This document shows, piece after piece, positions 21,806 through 32,057 of a stretch of DNA of 64,000 nt (position 1 is its first letter; each line of letters opens with the position of its first letter). The position numbers and the translations under genes were made by a program. Below the pieces are notes generated by a model, which saw nothing but the letters and a program-made list of their open reading frames with translations, did no database searches and was not told the DNA's origin. This DNA is from Ovis canadensis (lineage: Eukaryota; Chordata; Mammalia; Artiodactyla; Bovidae), in NCBI RefSeq assembly GCF_042477335.2, contig NC_091262.1:41327001-41391000 (forward strand). The letters run 5' to 3'.

Positions 21806-22015
21806 AGAGACAACTCATTGGAAAAGACCCTGATGCTGGGAAAGACTGAAGGCAGGAGGAGAAGGGGATGGCAGAGAATGAGATAGGTAGATAGCATCAC
21901 CGACTCAATGGACCTGAATTTGAGCAAACTCCGGGAGACAGTGGAGGACAGGGAACCCTGGCGTTCTATAGTCCCTGGGGTCGCAGAGTCAGGCATGACT
22001 TACAGACTGAACAAC
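21806..22015 (+). mobile_element. BovB LINE 3' fragment
   Basis: The text 'caactcattggaaaagaccc' through 'gggtcgcagagtcaggcatg' is the last 200 bp of BovB in sense orientation, ending 'ctgaacaacaa'. It is older than the copies with 'ctgaactgaactgaa' tails. Confidence 0.87.
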
Positions 22016-22661
22016 AATTGTAACAAATTTAATAAAGACTTAAAAAACAATCCACATCAAAAAAAATCTTTTAAAAAAATTGTGTGTTGAGTCCAAACTT
22101 CTGATTTAATTACTGTTGGGTGCACCACAATCCGTTACATATTTCAGATCACAGAGCACAAACAGCAGCGAAATCAAGACCTACAGAATTAACCAGCCAA
22201 AAGATTAGGTTTGAAAGATGTGCATGGTTGGTTTGCTAAAGACAAATTGCAGAGGTTTTTGTCCCTCTCTGTGCGTAGGAAACAAAATGATGAAAACCCT
22301 GCTGTGGATCTTCTGGCAGGCCTGATGTCTCAGGAAAGGGGACTTTGCCTGAGGGACCCTCCTTCACAGCCTCCCAGGAGCCTCAGGTCCTGACCACCAG
22401 GGGGCAGAGCTGGGCACGCCGTGGTGCCTATGTGGCCACCTAGTCTGTCTCCAGGGTGGCTGGCAGGTTACCTTCCCTCTTTTCTAGAAGAAAATACAAA
22501 ATTCACATGTAATCTCCAGCTGGGTCACCTGTGAAGGGCAGAATGAATACGTTTACTACTGTAGATGTTTAAAATGATTAATCAACAGATTTAGAATTAG
22601 TCACCAATCCAAAGGACATCTTAGCCCCCAGTTGGGGCAGTGTCATTTACACTTCCCAGGA
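22016..22661. other. Single-copy sequence with a CTCF-like site
   Basis: No gene was recognised. The notable element is the motif at 22394-22407, listed separately. Confidence 0.35.
22394..22407 (+). promoter_or_regulatory. Candidate CTCF binding site
   Basis: The sequence 'ccaccagggggcag' fits the CTCF core (CCASYAG followed by RKGGCR) at every position I can check. It lies in single-copy DNA outside any SINE, which favours an old site over a repeat-borne one. Occupancy cannot be judged from sequence. Confidence 0.55.
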
Positions 22662-22885
22662 CTCTTTCCAGGTGGCACTGGTGATAAAGAATCTGCTTGC
22701 CAATTCAGGAGACATAAGGGATGAGGGTTCTATCCCTGGGTAGGGAAGATCCCCTGGAGGAGAGGAAATGGCAACCCACTCCAGTATTCTTGCCTGGAAA
22801 ATCCCATGGACAGAGGAGCCTTGTGGGCTACAGTCCATAGGGTCGCAAAGAGTCTGATACAACTGAAGCGATTTAGCACAGCACG
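22662..22885 (+). repeat. Bov-tA SINE
   Basis: The head is 'tttccaggtggcactggtg' and the core includes 'gcaacccactccagtattct'. The tail ends 'actgaagcgatttagcac'. The GC dinucleotide important for the CTCF-like motif of this family is changed to CA here. Confidence 0.88.
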
Positions 22886-24555
22886 CATAGGACCCATCAC
22901 CTTTTCTGAGTCGCTTGCTTGTCCTTTGGGCTCTCTATCCTCTCCTCCCAACCCTCCTCCTCAGGTGGCCAGGCTTCTAGAGGCAAAGGACACACACAAA
23001 TCCCATACATTCCTGAGTCCCACACACTCCTGACCCTGTTTCCACACTGAGTGGTCATTCCACTAGCTGTGCTGCTTTTACTGAGATCTGTGAGTCCAAG
23101 CGTTCAGACCACACATTTGGACCTACTGGATATCAGGGCTCTGCCAGGGCGGAGGGGGCCCTAGGAAGGCAGGACTATCCCCATCACTTTGCCAGGGGGC
23201 CTTGACCACTTCCCTGGGGCTTGTTCTAAGGCACGTCTCCTGCCAGAATGGGACCATGTGCCAGCCCTTGGTAAAGAGTGCAGACAGTGCTATGCATAGT
23301 CATCTGTGTTCCACTCCAACAGGCATGGGGCAGAGACAGCGGAGTGCAGTGCAGGGTGGGCCATGCTGTCTTCCTGGGGGCAGCCTGGGCTGGGGCGAGG
23401 ACTTGCCTTTGGGGCCCCCAAGCAGGTGTGTCATTGACAGGTGGAGATCCATCAACCCAGATAGGATGCTCCTTTTGGCCCCCCACCTCTAGTGCAGGCC
23501 AGCATCGCCAGCTGCTGGACACATGGCCTTCCTAAGACCCCCAGCTTCCCCTCTCTCTCCGGGCATGTCTGGGACAAATGTGGAACTCAGGGCCGGTGGA
23601 TGGCGCTGTGTGCAGCCCAAGGTGGATGTTGTTACTCTCAGTGGGCCATGGTTTCTTGGTACACAAGCTGCCATGATGATCCTCTGTGGTGGTGTAAGAG
23701 TGGCCAGGCCATGCCAGGACATCCCCAAGCCTCCTGCAGGGGCTCCCTGAAGCCTCCCCTGGTCCTGGGACCCAGGGTGGAAGTGGCCGCTGCCATGAAG
23801 CAATTGTCATTGTCCATCCTCTTGCCAGGAGCTTCTACAGTAATCAGTCACTGCCCCTTTCCTGACCCCAGGGGCAGGAAGCTGGTCTGTCTTCTTCCCA
23901 GGCAGGTCCCCAGCGTGAGTGTACCCAGCACAGGGCAGTCTCCTGGTCAGGTCAGGTCAGTGTTTCTGTAAGGAATGCTCACTCCACCTGCCGGAATACC
24001 CTTAACCCCTTCTCCATCTGATGCCACTCTCCACTCCTTATCCAGGGATTCCTGCTTGGAGCCCAGTCGGGCTCTGGGAAATGCAGAGAGGGTCCTCAGC
24101 CCCATTCCCTGGGCAGCTGCCTACTGGGCTCATCTGGCACACAGGGGAGAGCTCCTTTTCCACATGGAGGGGAAAGGTGCCATCACACCCATGGGTTGTG
24201 CCCCCTGGGCATCGGGCAAAATCAGACAGATGTCCTGATGTCCCAGAGCCAAACATGCAAGCACGGAGATGCGCTTGTGTGAGTGTGGCTAGGGCAGAGA
24301 ACAGACGGAGCTCAGCTTCCAGGAGAAAGGGAGTCATGGGGAGAGGGCAGAGGCAGGAAAGACAGATGGCACAGCTCTGTGCAAACACACCACAGGGCCT
24401 GACCAGCCCTGTGCTTCTACACACATGCCCACTCAGGTGTGTAAAAGTCTGTATATGCCAGGAGTCCACGTCCACCCGGGCTGCTCCAGGGATGGGGTTG
24501 GTTGGAAGGTCGAGGGGGCTATTGCACAGGGATCCAGAAAAGATGGACTGGGTAT
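22886..24555. other. GC-rich single-copy sequence, no gene recognised
   Basis: Long frames occur on both strands (159 and 183 codons plus, 226 codons minus), heavily overlapping. The 226-codon frame runs into an L1/CHR region, which shows that frame length alone is not evidence here. I recognise no domain. Confidence 0.35.
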
Positions 24556-24631
24556 GCTCATGTCTCAAGTAACCAAAACCATTACTGGTGGGACTGGAAA
24601 TCCAATAAACATATTTAGAAACACTGTTTGG
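24556..24631 (+). mobile_element. Old L1 (L1M-type) fragment, first part
   Basis: The text 'ccattactggtgggactgga' recalls the L1 ORF2-end phrase about a small number of bases upstream of its 3' UTR. It is interrupted by the CHR SINE at 24632. Confidence 0.55.
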
Positions 24632-24752
24632 AATTTTTTTCTTTTTTTGGCCTTGCAAGATGTGGGATCTTAGTTTTCCAGCCAGGGATTGAAACCACAT
24701 GCCCTGTGTTGGAGGCATGGAGTCTTAATCACTGGATTACGAGGTAAGTCCC
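24632..24752 (-). repeat. CHR-2 SINE nested in L1
   Basis: The minus-strand head is at 24740-24752 and the T-rich tail at 24635-24650. 'ggaattttt' and 'ggaaatttct' at the edges may be the target duplication. Confidence 0.82.
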
Positions 24753-25110
24753 TGGAAATTTCTAATAAAGTGAAAAATATACTTATTCTGTGGGCCAGGA
24801 ATTTTGCTTCTTTTGTATTTATCCAGAAGAAATGAAACCTAGTGTCCACAAAACATGCACAAAGGCACATGGTGACTTTGTTCATAACATCCCAAACTGG
24901 AAGCAACCTGTTCACTAACAGAAAACTGGATACACAAATTGTGGTACAGTCACATTGTCCAGCCATAAAACAGCTACAGATGACCAAGACCCACATCAGT
25001 CTGGGTGAATCCCCAAAACCTGTGCAACAAATGAGAACTGGCCCCAAACAGGACATATTTGGATTCCCTTTGTGTGTCTGTAAGAACAGAGCAAATCTAG
25101 AACGGCCTGG
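24753..25110 (+). mobile_element. Old L1 (L1M-type) fragment, second part
   Basis: The landmarks are 'tatttatccagaagaaatga', 'gttcataacatcccaaactg' and 'tgggtgaatccccaaaacc', a diverged L1 3' end. Confidence 0.65.
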
Positions 25111-25164
25111 ATAAGAGCTTATCCAGATAGTGTCCAGGGAGTAGACATTTGTCAAAACGTGCCC

Positions 25165-25331
25165 AACTGTAGTTGAATTTGTTACAATATTGGTTCTGTG
25201 TTTTGTTTTGTTTTGTTTTGTATTTTTGGCCCTGAGGCATGTGGTATCTTAACTCCCTGACCAGGTCTCTAACCTGCACCTCCTGTATTGGAAGGTGAAG
25301 TCTCAACCACTGGACCACCAGGGAAGTCCCC
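25165..25331 (-). repeat. CHR-2 SINE
   Basis: The full-length-like copy includes 'gttgaatttgttacaatatt', a 'ttttg' pentamer run at 25202-25220 and the head 'ccaccagggaagtcccc' at its right. Confidence 0.86.
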
Positions 25332-25369
25332 ATTTTTTGGATTTTGAAGGCAACCTGTGAGCCATTTGG

Positions 25370-25590
25370 GCCTCCCAGGTGGCGCTAGTGGTAAAGAATC
25401 TGCCTGCCGATGCAGCAGGTTCGATCCTTGGGTCGGGAAGTTCCCCTGAAGGAGGGCAAGGCAACTCACTCCAGTATTCTTGCTTGGAGAATCCCATGAA
25501 CAGAGGAGCCTGGCGAGCTACAGTCCATGAGGTTGCAAAGAATTGGACACAACTGAAGCAATTTAGCACATACACATGCATGTGGGCCAT
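25370..25590 (+). repeat. Bov-tA SINE with intact CTCF-like head
   Basis: The head 'gcctcccaggtggcgctagt' is followed by 'ggttcgatccttgggtcggg' and the Bov-A body. This copy keeps the CpG-containing motif described separately at 25372-25387. Confidence 0.9.
25372..25387 (+). promoter_or_regulatory. SINE-borne CTCF-like motif
   Basis: The sequence 'ctcccaggtggcgcta' agrees with the CTCF consensus at about 13 of 16 positions, including the GGCGCTA end. It forms the head of a Bov-tA element. Other Bov-tA copies here (22662, 48163) have lost the CpG. Confidence 0.4.
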
Positions 25591-26342
25591 TTGGCTGTGC
25601 CCTCCAAAGGCCTTTACCAAGGAACCTGTAAGGCCACCAGGTATGGGTAGAGGCCCCTGACTTCATCTCCTAACAGACCCAATGGCACTCAGTGTTTGAG
25701 GCCAATAGCGAGGCTGCAGGGAGCCCAGGGGGCAGACCACAAAGCAGAGAGTCATGTTCTGGACAAAGCCAAACCCTCCTCTCTGCACATGACAATTCCT
25801 CTTTCCAAGAAACAGCTCCTGGCTACTACTGGGTCTTGGTGGGGACTGAACGGCTGGCTGGGATGTCAGCGAAATGCAGTCCTGAGCTCAGTGCATGATG
25901 GACTGAGTGTGAGCTGGCCCACCCTTCCATGAATTCGGGTCTACATGGCGGCATTCTGTCATCTCACAGAGGTGATGCATGGGAGCCTGAGAAAACCCAG
26001 AAGGTGCATGGCACTTGAGTGAACAGGTAGCTCAAACCCTGCAACATGTCCTCTTGCTTGTGAACTATTTTCCCTCCATTGACACCTCCTGGGATGTTCC
26101 CAGGGACCAGATGGTCAAGGCAGCATGATTTCAGATTGTTCTCCATGATGCACTGGCTCTGCTGAGAGCAGGCTATGAGGGCATGACAGCCCCAATGTCA
26201 AGTGTCCCTGGAAGAAAGCAGGGAAGGGAAACCATCCCCATGGATGGAGCTTGAGCAGAATGACTGATTATTGCTTTTCTGGATTGAAAGACGGCCAGAA
26301 GAATTAAAGTACGCAAGTGATTCTTTCCCTTCCCCTACCACT
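25591..26342. other. Single-copy sequence, no gene recognised
   Basis: Frames are short and no repeat was recognised. Confidence 0.35.
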
Positions 26343-26535
26343 TTGGAGACCTTTGGCAATGTCTGGCAACATTTTTGTTGGTCATATTTAGGTGGAGGGA
26401 GCTACTGGCCTCTAGGGGGTAGAGGTCAGCCAGGGACGTTGCTGCACTTCTTATAGTGCACACAGGACTTTCCCCTAAAAAAAAGGATGGTCTAACCCCA
26501 AATGTGATTAGCGCCACTGTAGAGAAATCTCGATC

Positions 26536-26538
<3 letters not shown>
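26343..26538. mobile_element. MER5A-like hAT DNA transposon remnant
   Basis: The order 'ctttggcaatgtctggcaac', 'gctactggcctctagggggt' and 'ccaaatgtgattagcgccac' matches the MER5A pattern. It is a non-autonomous, non-coding old element. Confidence 0.7.

Positions 26539-26593
<55 letters not shown>
26539..26593. repeat. (TA)n microsatellite
   Basis: An almost uninterrupted TA run of about 54 bp joins the MER5A-like element to an L1 tail. Length polymorphism is likely. Confidence 0.97.
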
Positions 26594-26595
<2 letters not shown>

Positions 26596-26710
26596 GGCTG
26601 AGTTCCTTCACTGTTCACCTAAAACTAACTCAACATTGTTAATTGGCTATACCCCAATACAAAATGTTTTCGGTGTTAAAAAAATAAGATTTAAAAAAAA
26701 GAGAGAGAAA
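26594..26710 (+). mobile_element. L1 3' tail fragment
   Basis: The text 'ggctgagttccttcactgttc' then 'gttaattggctataccccaa' is the end of a ruminant L1 3' UTR, followed by A-rich sequence. Confidence 0.72.
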
Positions 26711-26906
26711 AAAGAAATCCCAATCCACACTGATTTATGGGTAGGGGAAGACAGTTTACTGGATGGTCAGGAACTTGAAAAGAACAGGATTCAAAGGTCT
26801 GTGACCAGCAGATGTGGTAACAAAGGAAGACATCTGTAAGACAGCTCTCTTAACGTATGGAAATATTATGTCCCATGTTTATGCTCATTACAAATACCTC
26901 ATTCAG

Positions 26907-27040
26907 GGACTTCCCTGGTGGTCCAGTGGTTAAGACTCCAGACTTACAGTGCAGGGGGCTCAGGCTCCATCCCTGGTCAGGGAACTAAGATTCCACAAGC
27001 CCAGGTGGCCAATTTCTTTTCTTTTTTCTTTTTTTAAAGA
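26907..27040 (+). repeat. CHR-2 SINE
   Basis: This is a well-preserved head, 'gggacttccctggtggtcc', with 'ccctggtcagggaactaaga' and a pyrimidine-rich 3' end at 27016-27040. Confidence 0.9.
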
Positions 27041-27243
27041 AAGAAATAGAGAGATCTCAGGCTGCCACACACTTAAGTCACAATCTGCTTTAAAGATTCC
27101 AGGGGACTTGTGTGCATCTTACAGTTCCAGAGGCCTTCAACCTGAGAGGTAGGCTGTCTGGAGATGCCCATTCTGCAGTCCCTGGCAGTTCTGATGATGT
27201 GTGAATGTCGCTGTTGAGTTGAGGGTGTGGGAGGAGGTTTTGC

Positions 27244-27730
27244 TTATGAGATGGAGCCAGTGCTCCTAAAGGTGCAAGTGGACATCCAAGCCCGAATGCC
27301 CGCCGCCGGTACGAGGCTCGCGCACTCCTTGAGCTTGAGCACCAGCTCGGTGGGCAGCCGGCCGGTCAGGCCCCGCGAGCCCCGCGAGCCCTCGGCCTCT
27401 GGCCTACCCGGCGGCCGCTTGATCTTAAAGGCAGAGAGGGAGGCTTCGCGGCGCCACTGCTCCTGAAGCACTCCTCCGCGCAGATCAGGTAGTAGCCGAT
27501 CACCTCTTCCTGGAATTGGTGCCGGTGGCTGGTGAGCAGCAGGCCCGCGAAGATGAACCTTTGTTCGCCCTGCACGGCGGCGCGCAGGATGCTGAGCTCA
27601 GCTTCACGTCCATGCTGCACTTCCAGCTGTCGCCTGGGGCCCGCCGCCTTGTACGTGGGCGACGGCACGGTCTTCTCTAAGGACACCCACGACCACGTCA
27701 CGATATAGCCCAGGATCTGGACTCTGGGGC
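27244..27730 (-). pseudogene. GC-rich coding-like sequence, unidentified, frameshifted
   Basis: On the minus strand an open frame covers 27366-27701 and stays open further upstream. A second frame, 27244-27471, overlaps its end in another phase. Reading the first frame and then switching near 27460 gives about 150 residues of plausible protein composition, including [18 protein letters not shown] and, later, LPTELVLKLKECASLVP. GC and CpG content are high, unlike the SINE-rich flanks. I do not recognise the protein and do not see a poly-A tail. It could be a decayed processed copy or an exon of an unknown gene with a sequencing error. The name and the frameshift are inferences. Confidence 0.35.
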
Positions 27731-27924
27731 CACACTGCCACCGACTGACACTTGTGCAATCAATAACACGGGGACCTGCCTTGGGAGCCTGTGAAGACGA
27801 GATACACGAAAATGCTGAAGGAGGAAAGCGCCCCGGGGAAGTGCCAACCTGTCCTGGGTACTGACTGTGTGCCAGTCATGCCCCTCACTTGCTTTCCTCT
27901 TGAAACTTAAAAAGTACTGGTTAC

Positions 27925-28039
27925 GGGACTTCTCTGGTGGTCCAGTGGCTAAAACTCCGAGCTCCCAGTGCAGGGGTCCCAAGTTGGATCCCTGGACAGG
28001 GAACTAGATCTTGCCTGCTGCTACTAAGATTCGGTGCAG
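27925..28039 (+). repeat. CHR-2 SINE, outer part of a nest
   Basis: The head is 'gggacttctctggtggtcc'. The element breaks at 'cggtgcag' (28032-28039), which is repeated at 28205-28212 where it resumes. Confidence 0.86.
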
Positions 28040-28204
28040 TCGGTCAGTTCAGTCGCTCAGTCGGTTCCGACTCTTTGTGATCCCGGGGACTGAAGCACAG
28101 TCAGGCTTCCCTGTCCATCACGGACTCCGGGAGCTTGCTCACACTCATGTCCATAGAGTCGGTGATGCCTTCCAACCATCTCATCCTCTCATTTATGTTT
28201 GACA
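28040..28204 (-). mobile_element. BovB LINE 3' fragment nested in CHR-2
   Basis: The text 'gtcagttcagtcgctcagtc' through 'tccaaccatctcatcctct' is a BovB 3' end. The duplicated 8-mer 'cggtgcag' on both sides is consistent with a short target-site duplication. Confidence 0.82.
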
Positions 28205-28245
28205 CGGTGCAGCCAAATATAAATAAACATTTTTTAAAACATTGG
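28205..28245 (+). repeat. CHR-2 SINE, remaining tail
   Basis: The text 'gcagccaaatataaataaac' is the A-rich tail of the SINE begun at 27925. Confidence 0.78.
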
Positions 28246-28299
28246 GTAGGAGAGCAATTGTTTGTAAGCTGCTTCTTTTTTTAAAGCAAATCCTTTTTC

Positions 28300-29050
28300 C
28301 TGGGGCTTTACTATTGAGATCGCGCGCGGGAATCAGTCAGATACTTTGAGCAACCGGAGGCATATCGAACATGGGTCCTCCCTGAGGGTAGGGGGGTGGA
28401 GTTGCAGGGGGTGGAAGGCACCTTTCTCACTGCCTTCCCCTCCCGGGAGGAGGAGAAGAGAAGGAGGTGTGCCCAAGAATTACTCCCTCGGTTCCCAGCT
28501 TTTCTCAAGGACCCACACAGTGTTATAATTAATTCCCCTCCGTGGCAGCATATCGCGTTCCAATCTCGGCAGAGAGAGTTTTGGTTGTGACTTGCCTACG
28601 GTTTGTTTTCTGCATAGGCGTGTTTATGCCTCTCCTTCTGGAGAAACTAAGGGGACAAAAACTCCCCTAGCCAGAGCGCGCGCCTACGTCCCGACCCGCC
28701 GCACACAAGCGCACAGGCACGCGTTCCAGACGGAGCCCGGGCGGCGGCGACCGAGGGCAGGCCTGGGAAGCCCCGCGTGGAGGATGCGCCCCGCCCGCCG
28801 GTCCGTCCCGGCGCGCGCCAGGCTTCCCCGGGTCTCGGAAGGGATCCATAAACGCGTCACATTGATGCACCTGCGAAGAAGGTCCAGCTTAGCTTCTAGC
28901 GACAGGATCAGGATCGGTGTTTGTAGAGAGGCACACTGAGTGAGACGGAGCCCAGCTCTCCAGCGTGTACCCCGGCCGGCCGCAAGCCGGCCAGCCCCAG
29001 GCACCGCCCCCAGCCTCTCTACAGAAACCTGAGACAGCCTGCCGCCCTGT
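28300..29050. promoter_or_regulatory. CpG-rich block, candidate CpG island
   Basis: CpG dinucleotides are frequent, most densely at 28670-28840 and 28960-29010, against a background where they are rare. No SINE explains this. No first exon could be identified on either strand. With the GC-rich coding-like segment 1 kb to the left it may mark a lost or unannotated minus-strand gene, but that link is inference. Confidence 0.4.
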
Positions 29051-29305
29051 ATGGCGCTCGGGGAGGCGTCATAGGGTAGGATCTTATTAGGCCCGCCCTG
29101 CGGGCGTTATCCCACCCCTAGTCCAGCCCAGTGTCCACTGCAAAGTGCAGAGTCCCTCAGAGGGATCCCGGCTGGAACGCAAAAGAGAGAGACCTGTGTC
29201 AGGTGGCCCAGGAGGAGACGGAGGCTCAGAGCCTCTGCAACCCTCACTGAGGACAGGAAAGGGCCACAGAGACCAGATGTCTCCATGATTAAAGAAACTG
29301 TATGG

Positions 29306-29478
29306 AGGGCTTCCCGAAGGAAGCTCCAATGCAGGAGCCACATGTTCAATCCCTAGGTGGGGAAGACCCCCTGGAGGAGGAAATGGCAACCCACTCCAGT
29401 ATTCTTGCCTGGGAAATCCCATGGACAGAGGAGTCTGGTGGGCCACAGTCCAGGGATTCCTAGAGTCGTGACTGAGCG
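29306..29478 (+). repeat. Bov-tA SINE with short head deletion
   Basis: The head 'gagggcttcccgaaggaagc' lacks part of the tRNA region. The body 'ggcaacccactccagtattc' is intact. Confidence 0.85.
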
Positions 29479-29508
29479 CACACACACACACACACACACG
29501 CACAACAC
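29479..29508. repeat. (CA)n microsatellite at SINE tail
   Basis: A CA run grows directly from the 3' end of the preceding Bov-tA. Confidence 0.93.
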
Positions 29509-29593
29509 ACTGATTTAAAGGGAAAATTCATTAAGTGATGCTAGGTTTCCAATTGAATGATTGCTTAATTTCAGAAGATAAGAATGCCCAGAA

Positions 29594-29870
29594 AGGGCCT
29601 CCGTGTTGGCTCAGTGGTAAAGAATCTGTCTGCCAATGCAGGAAACACAGGTTCAATTCCTGATCTGGGAAAATCCCACATGCAATGGAGCAACTAAGCC
29701 CAAACCGCAGCTACTGAGTGTGTGCTCTAGAACCGGTATTCCACAAGAGAAGCCACCACAATGACAGGCCCTTCCACCCCAAGTAGAGAGTAGCCACCGC
29801 TCACCACAACTAGAGAAAAAACCTGTGCAACAAGGAAGACCCAGCACAGCCAATAAAAATAATAAGGAAA
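29594..29870 (+). repeat. Long CHR-type SINE
   Basis: The head 'gggcctccgtgttggctcag' leads to a body with 'gcagctactgagtgtgtgct' and an A-rich end 'caataaaaataataagg'. Confidence 0.84.
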
Positions 29871-31865
29871 CCAAATGGAGGTGTACACAGAATGTCTGCA
29901 TCTGTATGAGCATTGTGGCTAGAGCCTTCAAAACCACCACTAGCCGTTTTAAGTATTTCCTCTTTACTGTGGACACTAAAGAACAGTTGGAGACATCACC
30001 TGGCTGAGACGTGGGCTGAAAAGCAGGTGCCTTCCTTGGGCAGCAGACCAAAAAAGCTGTTACTGCTGCTGCAGTTTCTGAGGAAGGACCTGGGTCAGAT
30101 GGAGTACCACACATGGTCACCCAGGAGGGGGCTTGGGGCCAGGCCTGCCCATCTCCTCCCAGAGAAGGGGAGAGAGGGCTGGCGGCCCACCTGCTCCTAC
30201 ATTCATTCATTCAGCAAATGTGTGTCGGTGCGGGACCCAGGGATCCAGGAACCCTGGCCAGAGGAGCTCACATCCTGTACCCAGGACAGGATAGACAGGT
30301 GGCACACTGCTCAGCTGTCAGGTGGTGAACTGCAGACCTAGGGAGCTTTGGCAAGCCTTTCTAGGGCAGGCCAGCCAGCAAGCCTTCCCATGAGAGAGTG
30401 TGTAGGTGGATAAGGCAGCGACGATGAGAGATGGGCCCCTCTCTGCCGCGATGGATTGATTTAGGCTGGGGGGAGGAACCTGGGCCCACATCAGAAAGGC
30501 TGGGGTGGAGGCCTGTTTGCAGGTTTGTCTGGGATCTGAGGGGCCCTTCTGGGCCTAGTGAGATCAGCACCCTAGTGATGTGCTGACCCCTGCTGTCAAG
30601 GGCAGAGAGAATGGGGAGAGAGAGTGGGAGTCACCCCATTTCTGCCCTTGAACCAAGCAGCAGCCTCGCTGGGGGGTGGAGGGGCAGGCTGTACTAAGAT
30701 GCCCTGCAGACCCCCTGCACAGCAGGCCCAGCAGAGCAGCACAGCCCGGAGCCTGGCCAGGCCACTGCTTGGTTTGCTGGAGGTGGGCTTCCAGGCTCTG
30801 TGCCAGTCGCTGGTGGAGGGAGAACTGGGTGTGAAATTCTGCTGGGGATGGTACACGTGGGTGCAGGGTCTTGTTGCAGCCTCACACAGGCCCTGCCAGG
30901 ACCTCCACCAGGAGGTCTCACCTCTGCTGTCCCACTGGCTCAGGCGGCAGGTGTGGCTGGGCCCATTCATCATTGGGGAAGTGGATGAGGAGCTGACAGC
31001 TGGTGAGGTGAGGGAGCCTCCCTGTTTTGGGCTCACCCTCACCTGTTCCTGCCCTGGAGCTCCTCTCTCCCATCCTGACTGAGCACCTGGGGTCTTTTGC
31101 ATGCTGCTTCCTTTGGCACCAAGAACCCCATCTCTGACACTGAGCCCCGGGGCACCCCTCCAGGAAGTGGGACCCGGCTCCTGCTGAGGTTTACCTAACA
31201 TCCTCTTCCTTACTTCTCCTCCTCTTCCCCATCCCCAGGTGCTGGCCTTGAGTCTGTCATTTCCCCAAGATTCATGGCAAGTGTGTCACAGCATAAAAAG
31301 AAAGACAAATCAATAAATAATAAACACATAAAAATCCAAGATCGAATACCATGAATAGTGGATTTTCTTGTAAATCGGAAACACTGGCTCAGTGCTGCCC
31401 TCTAGTGTTGACAAAGTTACATAGATAATCCTCTTAACCAACTCATCCCCTCCCCATGCCCTCCTCCCATAAGGGAAAAACAGGTTTGCCCCTGGATTTT
31501 CCTTTCCAGGTGGATGGAGCTGGGCGGTACTGTGCTCAGGTTTGGAAGATAGAGGGCGGCTTGCCCTGCCTCAGCCGCAGACTGGCTAGGTCCTGCCTCG
31601 GTGTACTGTGACACACAGGTCGCCCCTCCCAGGGCTGAGCTGCGGCGAGTCAACGCCCAGGGAGACTGCCGGCTGGTTCCCAAACAGCCGCCCTTGGACC
31701 ACTCCCAGGAGCCACTCCCAAAGTTCCAAGAGTCACCAACAGAGAGGGTTGGCCCAGCATCCCACCCGTGGGTGGGGGCAGAGGGTAGAGGCTCCCTCTT
31801 TAGATGGGGCGCATGGCTCCCTGGAGCGCTTGGTAAAGGCGAACGGACCCAAGGACTCTTTATTT
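29871..31865. other. GC-rich single-copy sequence with one CTCF-like site
   Basis: Between 30596 and 31201 overlapping frames of 152 (plus) and 201 (minus) codons occur, with no recognised domain. An A-rich patch with 'caataaataataaaca' lies at 31300-31345. The CTCF-like motif at 31393-31410 is listed separately. Confidence 0.35.
31393..31410 (-). promoter_or_regulatory. Candidate CTCF binding site
   Basis: On the minus strand it reads 'caacactagagggcagca', which matches the CTCF core ACTAGAGGGCAGC. It lies in single-copy DNA. Its orientation is opposite to the site at 22394, so the two sites point towards each other. Confidence 0.55.
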
Positions 31866-32045
31866 TTTTCTTTTGAACTTTTTATTTTGTATTGGGGTCT
31901 ACCCGATTAACAATGTTGTGATAGTTTCAGGTGAACAGCAAAGGGACTCAGCCTTATGTATACATGTATCCATTCTCCTCCAAACTCCCCTCCCACCCAG
32001 GCTGCCACATAACACTGAACAGAGTTCCATGCCGAGCACTCTAAA
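31866..32045 (-). mobile_element. Ruminant L1 3' end fragment
   Basis: The text 'gaactttttattttgtattg' then 'gttgtgatagtttcaggtga' and 'caggctgccacataacactg' is the L1 3' UTR in reverse. BovB sequence follows it directly. Confidence 0.82.
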
Positions 32046-32057
32046 TAAGCATCCTCT

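Noticed and set aside
24038-24718. 226-codon minus-strand open frame as a gene
   Set aside because: It runs from GC-rich DNA into a CHR SINE and L1 sequence, overlaps long plus-strand frames and has no recognisable domain.
26907-27010. tRNA gene, from tRNA-like A and B box sequence
   Set aside because: The tRNA-like part is the head of a CHR SINE, with SINE body and A-rich tail. The same holds for the other CHR and Bov-tA copies.
30596-31201. 201-codon minus-strand frame and the 152-codon plus-strand frame
   Set aside because: They occupy the same bases in opposite directions and neither matches a family I know.
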